Shown here: positions 32,575 to 40,103 of the stretch, piece after piece
How the letters are laid out: every line of letters begins with the position of its first letter
How positions within the stretch are numbered: position 1 is the stretch's first letter
Notes under the pieces: generated by a model
Databases searched by the model: none
Seen by the model: only the letters and a program-made list of their open reading frames with translations
Told to the model about the DNA's origin: nothing
From: DASUNP01 sp963728545
GTDB taxonomy: Bacteria; Acidobacteriota; Blastocatellia; UBA7656
Direction of reading: 5' to 3'
Assembly: GCA_963728545.1 (NCBI GenBank)
Contig: CAVSKO010000003.1
Coordinates: 496,001-560,000 of the forward strand
DNA: 64,000 bases
Translations under genes and position numbers: made by a program

Positions 32575-33419
32575 TCGCGATGCTGTCAACCGCTTATCCG
32601 GTGCAAGTCATCTGTCAAATCGTCGGGCTGCCGCGCAGTTCCTATTATTACGGTGCGGTCGAGCGCGAGGAAGCGGACGTGAAAGCCGCGATTGAAACGG
32701 TCGCGGCCCAGTTCCCGACTTACGGCTCACGCCGCGTCACCGCGCAGATAAAGCGCGCCGCTCCGGAACTGCCTGCCGTCGGTCGCCATCGTGTGCGGCG
32801 ACTCATGCGGGAGATGGGGCTGACCAGGCGCCGCAAAAAAGCGCGTAAACAGACGACGAACTCGCAGCATTCGTTCCCGCGCTATCCCAATCTGGTCAAG
32901 GATCTGATCGTGACTCGGCCCAATCAGGTCTGGGTCTGTGACATTACTTATGTCACAGTAGGCAGCGGCCAATTCGTTTACCTGGCCATTGTGATGGATG
33001 TCTTCACGCGGGCCATTCGCGGCTGGTCGCTGTCGCACGGTCTCGGAGTCGAATTGACGCTTTGGGCCTTGCACCGGGCACTTCAGCACGGCCAACCGCA
33101 AATCCATCACTCGGATCAGGGGTTGCAATACGCCGCGACTGCTTACGTGCAAGTCTTACAGGCGGCGCAAGTGCAAATCTCGATGGCCGAGGTCGGACAC
33201 GCCGAACAGAACGGCTACGCCGAACGAGTCATCCGAACCATAAAAGAGGAAGAAGTCTACCTGAGCGAGTACCGCGATTATGAAGACGCCCTTAATCAGA
33301 TTGGCCATTTTATCGATGAGGTCTATCTGACCAAGCGAATTCATTCGGCACTCGGTTATTTGACCCCAACTGAGTACGAGGCGCAGTGGCACAAGCAGCA
33401 ACTGGCGTCTATACTCTAA
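32571..33419 (+). CDS. IS3-family transposase OrfB
   Basis: 282 residues. An HTH_21 region (YGSRRVTAQIKRAAPELPAV) precedes the DDE integrase core: NQVWVCDITYVTVGSGQFVY (D), IHHSDQGLQYAATAYVQVLQ (D) and NGYAERVIRTIKEEEVYLSE (E). It starts at a GTG overlapping OrfA by four bases. Intact. Confidence 0.93.
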   Translation: MIAMLSTAYPVQVICQIVGLPRSSYYYGAVEREEADVKAAIETVAAQFPTYGSRRVTAQIKRAAPELPAVGRHRVRRLMREMGLTRRRKKARKQTTNSQHSFPRYPNLVKDLIVTRPNQVWVCDITYVTVGSGQFVYLAIVMDVFTRAIRGWSLSHGLGVELTLWALHRALQHGQPQIHHSDQGLQYAATAYVQVLQAAQVQISMAEVGHAEQNGYAERVIRTIKEEEVYLSEYRDYEDALNQIGHFIDEVYLTKRIHSALGYLTPTEYEAQWHKQQLASIL

Positions 33420-33590
33420 ATTGCAATTCTGCTGTCCAGACTTTCAGGACCATTACACCTATTACAACTTTTGCAGACCGCATAGCAGCATTAAAACCGA
33501 AACCGTAAAAAAGCGAACTCCCGCGATGGCGAGCGGTCTAACCGATCACGTATGGAGCATTCAAGAGCTTTTAGCTGCATAGGAGAAATC

Positions 33591-33788
33591 ATGAACATAG
33601 ATCAACTGACAGATATTGCCTTTGAAGTTGCGAGCGAGTTAGAGCCAACCCATAGCTTTGATGTGTTTGATGTGAGCGAATCACAGATTATCTTTCATAG
33701 TGAGCAGGGGCTAAAGAGAGTTTGCCTATCATGCCTGGACAGTACCGGGGCGATAAAAGAGCAGATCAAGAAAGAGCTATGTCAATGA
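33591..33788 (+). CDS. Hypothetical 65-aa passenger protein
   Basis: From the ATG at 33591, with AGGAG four bases upstream: MNIDQLTDIAFEVASELEPT, DVFDVSESQIIFHSEQGLKR, then a charged helix. It begins nine bases after the transposase stop, so it was co-transcribed with it before the IS3 insertion. No family recognised. Confidence 0.5.
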   Translation: MNIDQLTDIAFEVASELEPTHSFDVFDVSESQIIFHSEQGLKRVCLSCLDSTGAIKEQIKKELCQ

Positions 33789-34772
33789 AGTCTGGTCCTG
33801 TTCCTTCTTTTCTTCCTTCTCAAACCATCGGAAGCTGACATGCTCGCCCCGTAGGAATATTCTATCGCCGTGCCATCTGTCTCTATTGATCTGGGTTTCC
33901 GGCCCGACAAACTCGATTGTGTCCGGGTATGCTGCCGTTAAAGTAAATTCAATGGAAGGTTCCATAAAGGCAAAATAATCGCTGTCGTTTTTGAATCGTT
34001 CGTATGCGAATTTGACACTAAACTCATATTTCAAATTGGGGTTTCTCATCTTCGATTTTATCTGTACCTTTTTCCCCGAAAACTTAACGACCGATGGCAC
34101 AGTCTCTCTTTTTATCTTATCCTTACCCAAGTAGTAGCTCACTCGCTCATCGTTAGAGTCGCATCGCATCTCAAACACAGTAGGGGCCGGGTGTATCGGA
34201 AAGGAAATAGAATGAATATAAGGTAACTTTCCATTGGTAGGATTCTCTATGAAAAACTTATATTCTACTTCAATGAGAAATTTGTCCATTTTTTCGGGCG
34301 ACTGCGACATTTTATAGTGAATGCGAACATCCCTCCTGAAAAGGGTAGTACCCATCAACTCTCTGATTCGGTCTTGCAACTCTTCCGGCAGTTTATACCC
34401 TATAAGATATTTGGCGATGTCAGATGCCGCTTCTTTCAATAGTAGCTTTTTGACATAAAGATCAACCGTAGCGGCGAGGATCGCGGCGACGACAATGGCG
34501 TGGCCTAGAAGTTCAAGAATTTCAGCTATAAAATTATCTGATTTGTTTTTATGCCCCCAAAACATCAAGGCGAGTCCGGCAGCAAAAAGAACTAACAAAC
34601 CTGGATAAAACACCCATGCTGGTATTTTATGTCTGTCCATCTCTTCCTCCTGTTCGGTCGGCCAGTCGCCCGTCATGAGTGGGAAAAGACTTCTACCAAA
34701 GACGAGCTTATCGCTCCCAGAATCGTCGGAAGTGGAAGTTTTATCACATAAATCTTTGTCGTTAAACGTCAT
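33777..34772 (-). CDS. Hypothetical passenger membrane protein
   Basis: 331 residues. The N-terminus is hydrophilic. Two membrane helices (about 52-72 and 84-106) are followed by a coiled segment (KKLLLKEAASDIAKYLIGYK) and a beta-rich C-terminal domain (about 150-320). No family recognised. It is convergent with the 65-aa gene, overlapping it by 12 bases. Confidence 0.5.
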   Translation of the reverse strand: MTFNDKDLCDKTSTSDDSGSDKLVFGRSLFPLMTGDWPTEQEEEMDRHKIPAWVFYPGLLVLFAAGLALMFWGHKNKSDNFIAEILELLGHAIVVAAILAATVDLYVKKLLLKEAASDIAKYLIGYKLPEELQDRIRELMGTTLFRRDVRIHYKMSQSPEKMDKFLIEVEYKFFIENPTNGKLPYIHSISFPIHPAPTVFEMRCDSNDERVSYYLGKDKIKRETVPSVVKFSGKKVQIKSKMRNPNLKYEFSVKFAYERFKNDSDYFAFMEPSIEFTLTAAYPDTIEFVGPETQINRDRWHGDRIFLRGEHVSFRWFEKEEKKEQDQTSLT

Positions 34773-34979
34773 AGTGCCTCCGAAACGCCAAAACTTGGCT
34801 TTTCTGTTGTGATTGGTAATTACCTTTTAGGCGGGGTTGAATCTGTTACCTACGCTCACTCACATCAATGTAGCTTGAAACACATTTAGCCCTTGCATCT
34901 TGGTTGATTTTTAGTAACATGCGGCAGACAGATATTTAGTTGCCACAAGAGCAACGGTTAGCTGAAATGTCCTTTATGC

Positions 34980-35225
34980 TTAGGCTTTGTATCTAAGCAT
35001 CAGCGCAGTAAGAAACAATACAAGCAGTCCTAGCTCTGTAGTCGAGTCTTGCTGAGTATCTTCGTTGCCGTTCTGGATACTCACATTTAGCGTGTTGTTG
35101 TGACTCGCTGGATTGTCACACTCGCACCAGTAAGACCCAAAGCCGCCAACTACTGAGTGCCCCGCATACGCGGGGGCAAACGAAAGGAACACCATGAGTA
35201 CAGCCACAATCAAGCGTTTTCTCAT
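34980..35225 (-). CDS. Hypothetical secreted passenger peptide
   Basis: 81 residues. A signal peptide with cleavage near PAYAG, a short Cys-containing middle (SYWCECDNPASHNNTL), and a C-terminal hydrophobic segment followed by RYKA, reminiscent of a sorting tail. Its start codon overlaps that of the divergent plus-strand gene (35223-35226). Confidence 0.45.
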   Translation of the reverse strand: MRKRLIVAVLMVFLSFAPAYAGHSVVGGFGSYWCECDNPASHNNTLNVSIQNGNEDTQQDSTTELGLLVLFLTALMLRYKA

Positions 35226-36219
35226 GCTTTTATCCTCCGCTAGAGATTTGGAACGGGAGAGATTGTATCAACTACTACAAAAAGCGGAATCTTGCCATTG
35301 CCTTAGAGACAAGCGCGGGCAGTATGAATTTGGGAAAGCCTTAGAACAATTTTCTTATCCCTTTAATCTTATAGGTGGCTATTACCAAGCCTTTTACTTG
35401 GGAAAAATCGGGCAAACTCAAACGGCGTATGAAAACCTGGAACGAGCGCGACAGGAGCTAAAAGGAATCTACTCCGACAAGGCCGCGCTCTCGCTTAGTA
35501 CCGTCAAAGAGATGAATCGTGACTTTGACGCATCTATGAAAATGAGATTAGCTCTTACAAAAAGCGAGTACCTTCCAATAGCCGTTGAGTCAACAATAGG
35601 CATAGCTGCGCTTCTAAGCTCACAAGGCGAGCATGACAAAGCTCTTGAGCATCTTGAGCGAGTCTTGCCGCTACTCCCTAAGCTCGGAAACATGCCTTTA
35701 CCATTTGACGTGTATAACAGCTACGCGACAGAGCTTGCGGAAGTTGGAAAGATTGAATTGGCTTCCGAAGTAATACGGCCCGTCATACTCAGCCCGTACA
35801 CGCCCTATTATTCTAACTGGCCTGAAACGGCAAGAGAGATTCAAGAGAAGTCTACAAGAAAATCAATGGTCACTTTCAACAGATCAAACGTGATTTACTT
35901 CCCCGTTAGGGAAGCCGAGGAACCGGAAGAGGTTGAAGAAATTGAAACGGAAGCGGAGGAACCGCAATTCCCTTATGAGCATTACATCACCGAAAAACTG
36001 GACATTCGAGACAAGATAGAAAATTGGATGATTACCTCAGTAGAGCCTGACGATCTCGGCGCACTATTGATTGCGGTAGCGGAGACTAAAGACGATATTG
36101 AGCGCAGCATGATTTTAGAAGAGGCTATTGATTCAACTTTCAATCAAACGCCGGAACGCAGAGAAGCAAAGTGGCGATGGAGAGATGATATTCTCGCCAA
36201 GATGAAAGACGAGTCCTAA
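35224..36219 (+). CDS. TPR-like passenger protein
   Basis: About 331 residues from the ATG at 35224; a longer frame from 35194 is possible. Helical repeats resembling TPRs are visible (AFYLGKIGQTQTAYENLERA; GIAALLSSQGEHDKALEHLE; SYATELAEVGKIELASEVIR). They are followed by an acidic stretch (EEPEEVEEIETEAEEP) and a helical C-terminus. It is likely a protein-binding scaffold of unknown role. Confidence 0.5.
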   Translation: MLLSSARDLERERLYQLLQKAESCHCLRDKRGQYEFGKALEQFSYPFNLIGGYYQAFYLGKIGQTQTAYENLERARQELKGIYSDKAALSLSTVKEMNRDFDASMKMRLALTKSEYLPIAVESTIGIAALLSSQGEHDKALEHLERVLPLLPKLGNMPLPFDVYNSYATELAEVGKIELASEVIRPVILSPYTPYYSNWPETAREIQEKSTRKSMVTFNRSNVIYFPVREAEEPEEVEEIETEAEEPQFPYEHYITEKLDIRDKIENWMITSVEPDDLGALLIAVAETKDDIERSMILEEAIDSTFNQTPERREAKWRWRDDILAKMKDES

Positions 36220-36247
36220 CTAATCATGAACAGGGAGAGAGCCTATC

Positions 36248-36508
36248 ATGAACGTCGTTAGCATAAGCGAGCACCTTACAAACCACAACAAAGAGCACGC
36301 TGCGGGCCTCGCAGCATATTTCCTCGTCAAAACGCTGGTTGAGTTGCTGGTGAATGAACGCATCATACCTGCGCCGACAGTGAAGGAACTTATCGCTTCC
36401 ATATCAGAGAGTTTTGCAGACATGGAAGCTAAAGCGGATTCGGACACGCAAAAAGAGGTATATCAAACAGCCAAGTTATTGGTAGAACACATAACAACTC
36501 AGCTTTGA
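36248..36508 (+). CDS. Hypothetical helical passenger protein
   Basis: 86 residues, all helical (EHAAGLAAYFLVKTLVELLV; VKELIASISESFADMEAKAD). AGGGAGAG precedes the ATG. It follows the TPR-like gene by 28 bases, probably in the same operon. No family recognised. Confidence 0.45.
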   Translation: MNVVSISEHLTNHNKEHAAGLAAYFLVKTLVELLVNERIIPAPTVKELIASISESFADMEAKADSDTQKEVYQTAKLLVEHITTQL

Positions 36509-36693
36509 CTTCGCTTTGAGGACAGTTCCTTTAAGCGTGCGCTCGCGGTATTGCTGGCTTCTTTGATAGTTTCAAGCCAATCGGATTTCTCCTGGGGCTT
36601 GCCCCGTTGTAACTCCTGTTCTACCGCTTCAAGGATCACCGGAGAAAACAATTTCGCAAGGGTCCGAACGACCCTGTTTCGTCTTGATTGCAT
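36499..36693 (-). CDS. Hypothetical basic passenger protein
   Basis: About 64 residues (MQSRRNRVVRTLAKLFSPVI..., ending KELSSKRSQS), helical and basic at both ends. It overlaps the plus-strand 86-aa gene tail to tail. No family recognised. Confidence 0.35.
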   Translation of the reverse strand: MQSRRNRVVRTLAKLFSPVILEAVEQELQRGKPQEKSDWLETIKEASNTASARLKELSSKRSQS

Positions 36694-36838
36694 AAACCCC
36701 TCCAATGTAGAGAGCGAAGTATGAAAGTGCTTCTCAAGTAATGTACTTTATGAGGGCAAGCAACGGTCTTGTCGGGTTTTGCGCTTGCAAGCTCGTGCGT
36801 TTACACCATTTCGTACAACACACATTTCAGGCACTACC

Positions 36839-36908
36839 AGGCCGCGAAGCGAGTTTCTCATCGTTTCATCAGCGCCGTTCGCGGCCCCGCTGATGCGCAG
36901 CGTTAGAC
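36839..36908 (+). repeat. attC site, right half (split by the IS1-like element; plus orientation)
   Basis: After the second AGGCCGCG (36839-36846) the site continues AAGCGAGTTTCTCATCG and ends CGCAGC plus GTTAGAC (36902-36908). Joined to 30029-30058 it gives a complete 92-bp attC. Confidence 0.92.
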
Positions 36909-37077
36909 GCAACTTTTGCACGGCCACTCAATACTCTTTCAAGAACTCATCAGGCTTCAAGACAGCAATTCCACGGAATGGATTCAAGCCAAGCAGGTCC
37001 TTGTCCCCACTAATTATGCAATCGGCCATGCCGCAAACCGCTAGTGCTTTGTAATTGAAGTTTTGATAAATAGCTAT

Positions 37078-37542
37078 AGCCGTTGCTATCATTCTGCTAT
37101 GGCTCGACAAACGCAGTTCATTCACCTAACCCCTCAAGAACGTCGTTCTTTGAAAACTCTGTTTCGCTCTGGCAACGGCAATAATCGTCAGCAAACTCGC
37201 GCTCGCATTCTCGACTTGCTTGATAGAAAAGTTCCGCCTGCCGAGATTGCTCAAACTCTCTCATGCGGTGTGGCTACCGTCTATAACATCAAGCGTCGCT
37301 ACGAAACTGAAGGCTTGAAGGCAGCTTTGACCGACAAGCCCCGTTCTGGCAGACCCGTTGAAATCGATGGCGCTCAACGAGCCAAGATTACAGCCCTGGC
37401 TTGCTCTACCGCACCCACCGGACATGCCCGCTGGAGTTTGCGCCTGCTTGCCGATAAAGCCGTAGAACTCGGATTTGTCGAAAGTATCTCTCATAATGCG
37501 GTAAAGGAAATTCTGAAAAAAACAAACTCAAGCCGCACTTGA
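37078..37542 (+). CDS. IS630 transposase, HTH part (OrfA)
   Basis: About 154 residues ending in KKTNSSRT. The N-terminal HTH (VPPAEIAQTLSCGVATVYNI) is followed by LTDKPRSGRPVEID and a second HTH region (GHARWSLRLLADKAVELGFV). The ATG at 37099 (MARQTQF) is a likely start. The catalytic part is in a second overlapping frame, so frameshifting is probably required. Confidence 0.85.
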   Translation, partial: SRCYHSAMARQTQFIHLTPQERRSLKTLFRSGNGNNRQQTRARILDLLDRKVPPAEIAQTLSCGVATVYNIKRRYETEGLKAALTDKPRSGRPVEIDGAQRAKITALACSTAPTGHARWSLRLLADKAVELGFVESISHNAVKEILKKTNSSRT

Positions 37543-38105
37543 AAAAGCAGTGGTGCATAGGCGCGATCACTGCCCAATATCTGGCACAGATGGAAGACGT
37601 GTTGCACCTCTACAGTTTGGCGTATGACGAAAAGCGCCCCATAATCTGCTTTGATGAAATGCCCGTGCAACTCGTGGGGGAGGTCGTCGCGCCGCTGGAG
37701 ATGAAGTCGGGCAAGCCCGCTCGCTTCGACTATGAGTATGAGCGCGACGGTACAGCCAATCTGCTGGTGGCCTTTGAGCCATTGACAGGCAAGCGCCTTG
37801 TAGAGACAAGTCATCAAAGGAAGAAATTGGATTACTGTCGCTTTCAGCAGAGCGTCGCGGGGATGTGGGGTGATGCGGACAGAATCGTGCTGGTGCAGGA
37901 TAATCTCAACACGCACAATGCCAGTTCGTTTTACGAGAACTTGGGACCAGAAGAAGCCTTCGCTTTGGCGCAGCGATTCGAGATGCACTACACGCCGAAG
38001 AAAGGCTCGTGGCTCAACATAGCAGAATTAGAACAGTCTGTCTTGTCGCGCATTTGTTTAAGTCGGCGGATCAGTTCGATTGAGGAACTGGATCGCCAGA
38101 TATAA
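37539..38105 (+). CDS. IS630 transposase, DDE part (OrfB)
   Basis: 188 residues: PIICFDEMPVQLVGEVV (first Asp), IVLVQDNLNTHNASSFYENL (second Asp), FEMHYTPKKGSWLNIAELEQ (third acidic Glu). The frame ends at a TAA at 38103. In copy 2 the same position reads CAA and the protein continues for 38 more residues, so this copy is truncated at its C-terminus. Confidence 0.88.
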   Translation: MKKQWCIGAITAQYLAQMEDVLHLYSLAYDEKRPIICFDEMPVQLVGEVVAPLEMKSGKPARFDYEYERDGTANLLVAFEPLTGKRLVETSHQRKKLDYCRFQQSVAGMWGDADRIVLVQDNLNTHNASSFYENLGPEEAFALAQRFEMHYTPKKGSWLNIAELEQSVLSRICLSRRISSIEELDRQI

Positions 38106-38521
38106 GCAATTGTCAAAGAGCGAAACGAGCTAGAGATTAAAGTCAAGTGGCAATTCTCAATCACGCAAGCGCGAGAGAAGTTGAGCCGCCACTATGAGAA
38201 AGTGAAAACCAAAAACTAAAATTACAGAGCACTAGTTCCAGAAACTTGTTGTCCTTTGGATCACGACATTTAGCTATTTCTTCCGTTATCTCTATGAGTT
38301 CAGCATCTTTTGCCAACGCTGCCAGAAAACGTTTACGCTTCTCTTCAGGTAAATACTTGTCGAATTTCTTGCGACTTAATACCTCGTTTAACTCAGTCAG
38401 GACTGGTATAGAAATCAGTATACTTCCTTGATCTTGTGCCTTATCGAATGCCCATCGGGGTTTGGACTCAGGTAATAGCAGGCCGCTGACAATAGTATTT
38501 GTATCGAAAACAAAACGAAGG

Positions 38522-38752
38522 TTATTCTTCATTCAATATAGATTCCAGTATTTCGGGAGTGAGTCCTCTTTCTTGTGCTGTTCTGCCTATGTCATCCATC
38601 ACTTCTTTCAAAGTCAGGTTCTCAGTCGTAGCGATCTCCTTGAGCCAGAGGCTAAGCAAGGCTTCCATTTTCTTTTGCTCTTCGGGCCGTGCCGCTTTGA
38701 ACACTCTTGCAGCTTCGCTATCGAGTTGAATTGTGATTGTTTCAGTTGCCAT
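38522..38752 (-). CDS. Antitoxin of the broken PIN module
   Basis: 76 residues from the ATG at 38752 (MATETITIQLDSEAARVFKA); an ATG at 38776 is also possible. It has an RHH-like N-terminus with a helical acidic tail ending ESILNEE. It overlaps the PIN toxin start by 11 bases. With the toxin broken it may persist only as a regulator or relic. Confidence 0.8.
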   Translation of the reverse strand: MATETITIQLDSEAARVFKAARPEEQKKMEALLSLWLKEIATTENLTLKEVMDDIGRTAQERGLTPEILESILNEE

Positions 38753-38814
38753 TCTGTTACCCAAGCTAATTTCCATCTGAATAATACCGCATCTGACGAC
38801 TTTCTCCTAGTTGC

Positions 38815-38907
38815 GTCTAACGACACGCATCAGCGGGGCCGCGACGTAACACTCAAAGTACCATACGAAACTCGCTTCGCGGCCTCCGTTGCATGCGCTT
38901 GTTCGGC
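38815..38907 (-). repeat. attC site
   Basis: GTCTAAC (38815-38821) and GTTCGGC (38901-38907, one mismatch to consensus) bound 93 bp. It is the first minus-oriented attC of the left array counting from the point of divergence. Confidence 0.88.
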
Positions 38908-38914
38908 GTCGCTC

Positions 38915-39103
38915 TTACAACTCTATTTCTTCAATCGTGATCCCTCTTCCCTCTCCCTCCGCAACCCATATTATGTCCTTCGCTCTTCCCTCTGTTAGCT
39001 GTTCAGCTTCCACCTCAATGCGCGTTTCTCCCTATAAAGATTCTATGTGCCAAGGCGTCTCTGTATCTATCGTGACTATCTCGCGCCATCCGTTGTCTCG
39101 CAT
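38915..39103 (-). pseudogene. Hypothetical cassette gene with in-frame amber stop
   Basis: A 63-codon frame from the ATG at 39103 reads MRDNGWREIVTIDTETPWHI, then TAG at codon 24, and continues in the same frame with GETRIEVEAEQLTEGRAKDI to a natural stop at 38915. The region after the TAG looks like real protein (beta-hairpin pattern). So this is a gene broken by a nonsense mutation, or possibly trimmed at its 5' end by the neighbouring IS200 element. Confidence 0.45.
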
Positions 39104-39179
39104 TCTGCTTACCTCTAAGCATGCGATTCGACCCGGCTGCGGGTAAAGGCTGTTAGAGGTCGGGTCTAATCTCTAGGGG

Positions 39180-39716
39180 GTTAGTTCCCCGCAGCTTGCT
39201 GCGTCAGTATACTGGATGAGTGAGCCGCTTCATACATAAGAGCCATAACGTTTCGGTACTGCTGTACCACATAGTTTGTCCAGCGAAGTATCGCAGAGTG
39301 ATATTTAGCTCCGAAGTAGATCAGAAGCTCAAAGAGGTTTGTGTTGAGATTAGTAAGCGGTATGAGATAACGTTTCTGGAGATAGGCACCGACACAGACC
39401 ACGTCCATTTCCTGGTGCAGTCGGTGCCGATGTACAGCCCGAAGAAGATCGTACAAATCATCAAGAGCATTACGGCCAGGGAGATCTTTGCAGCGTGTCC
39501 GGAGGTAAAGAAGAGACTGTGGGGCGGAGAGTTCTGGACGGACGGCTATTACATCAGCACGGTTGGACAGCACGGCAACGAGCAGATGATCAGCAAGTAC
39601 ATAAAGCAGCAGGGCAGGGAAAAAGAGTATAAGCAATTGCATAATCAGCAACTCGAACTATTCTGACGACTCGCGCACGCGCGCGATACCGCGCAGCTTG
39701 CTGCGCGGAGCTTCAT
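39180..39716 (+). mobile_element. IS200/IS605-family element
   Basis: A TnpA gene is flanked by subterminal hairpins: CCCCGCAGCTTGCTGCG on the left and CCGCGCAGCTTGCTGCGCGG (39689-39708) on the right. There are no terminal inverted repeats. Boundaries are approximate. It lies at the divergence point of the two cassette arrays. Confidence 0.85.
39220..39666 (+). CDS. tnpA: IS200-type transposase TnpA
   Basis: 148 residues, full length for Y1 HUH transposases. VLLYHIVCPAKYRRVIFSSE opens the fold. TDTDHVHFLVQSVP contains the HUH metal site (HVH), and GYYISTVGQHGNEQMISKYI carries the catalytic Tyr. It would catalyse single-strand excision and insertion. Intact. Confidence 0.93.
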   Translation: MSRFIHKSHNVSVLLYHIVCPAKYRRVIFSSEVDQKLKEVCVEISKRYEITFLEIGTDTDHVHFLVQSVPMYSPKKIVQIIKSITAREIFAACPEVKKRLWGGEFWTDGYYISTVGQHGNEQMISKYIKQQGREKEYKQLHNQQLELF

Positions 39717-39721
39717 TTGAA

Positions 39722-39877
39722 ATGATTCCAAGCGGATCTAGAATTGCAGACCGTTATCATCTGTTTGAGGACGACTTGCCGCTTTACAGCGAAACCTTCA
39801 AGAAGGTTCAAAAAGAACTTACATTTATCGACTTCAGGAATCTAGTAATTGCCTGGCTGGAAGATAATAGCTGGTAA
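39722..39877 (+). CDS. 51-aa cassette protein
   Basis: ATG at 39722, reading MIPSGSRIADRYHLFEDDLP, LYSETFKKVQKELTFIDFRN and LVIAWLEDNSW, then TAA. The composition and the end 11 bases before the attC at 39888 are those of a real cassette gene. Its 5' context was replaced by the IS200 element, so the true start may have been further upstream. No family recognised. Confidence 0.5.
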   Translation: MIPSGSRIADRYHLFEDDLPLYSETFKKVQKELTFIDFRNLVIAWLEDNSW

Positions 39878-39887
39878 CAGCGACGAG

Positions 39888-39979
39888 GCATAACAACCGC
39901 ATGCAGCGGAGGCCGCGAAGCGAGTCTCGCATCAATCTATCAGTGCCGCTCGCGGCCCCGCTGATGCGCGGCGTTAGGC
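39888..39979 (+). repeat. attC site
   Basis: GCATAAC (39888-39894) and GTTAGGC (39973-39979) bound 92 bp. First plus-oriented attC of the right array; same arms as the left-array sites in reverse complement. Confidence 0.93.
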
Positions 39980-40103
39980 GTGCATAAATCGCTGCTTTTA
40001 GAGATTGAAAACCTGTTATTGACTGGATGTAATGAAAGCTATATTATGCGCGGTATACTTTAAAGATTGAGGAGTGGAAATATGAAGAAATCATTGGAAC
40101 TGC

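Larger units (their letters stand above)
32207..33452 (+). mobile_element. IS3-family insertion sequence
   Basis: Ends TGGTCTCGAAAAACTGGACAG (left, first 20 bases match well) and, on the complementary strand, TGGTCCTGAAAGTCTGGACA. Length is 1246 bp with two overlapping frames. I do not see a clear target duplication. Confidence 0.9.
31340..33582 (+). pseudogene. IS1-family-like transposase, interrupted by IS3
   Basis: The first part (31340-32206) encodes an N-terminal zinc ribbon (MKCPNCQSESRKHGKDRKGN, FYCPSCSKSF), an HTH (SLRSTERITGLDLNTILKLL) and a DDE domain (DVECDELWCFVGMKEKTKGK, AIESNTKLILTWHLGRRTFD, ITTDGFAPY). After the IS3 element the frame resumes at 33453 with YYNFCRPHSSI and TPAMASGLTDHVWSIQELL, the conserved C-terminus, ending at 33582. 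The IS3 insertion therefore removes the last 50 or so residues including part of the catalytic region, so the large element is now immobile unless helped in trans. Confidence 0.88.
30059..36838 (+). mobile_element. 6.8-kb IS1-family-like element with passenger genes
   Basis: Perfect 35-bp terminal inverted repeats (30059-30093 and 36804-36838, beginning GGTAGTGCCTGAAATGTG) are bounded by the 8-bp target duplication AGGCCGCG (30051-30058 and 36839-36846), inside an attC. IS1-family transposition gives 8-9 bp duplications and the encoded transposase is IS1-like. Eight or so non-transposase genes are carried, so this is a transporter-IS-type element. It is itself interrupted by IS3 at 32207-33452. 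Confidence 0.93.
37044..38232 (+). mobile_element. IS630-family element, copy 1
   Basis: 1189 bp flanked by TA (37042-37043 and 38233-38234). Ends GTGCTTTGTAATT and AATTACAGAGCAC are inverted repeats. An identical-length copy in reverse orientation lies at 46051-47239. Confidence 0.93.
36928..38532 (-). pseudogene. PIN-domain toxin gene interrupted by IS630
   Basis: The 5' part (38532-38235) encodes LRFVFDTNTIVSGLLL, typical of the PIN_3 family. The 3' part (37041-36928) encodes VCGMADCIISGDKDLLGLNP and the end. Removing the IS630 element with one TA restores one frame (NKFLELAVCGMADC) of 137 residues with all acidic PIN positions. The toxin is therefore inactivated while its antitoxin is intact. 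Confidence 0.92.

Noticed and set aside
33062..33283. Small extra frame inside IS3 OrfB
   Set aside because: Out-of-frame shadow of a well-conserved DDE transposase.
38889..39146. Plus-strand 85-codon frame starting in the attC
   Set aside because: It starts in attC sequence and is antisense to a more protein-like minus-strand frame with only one stop.
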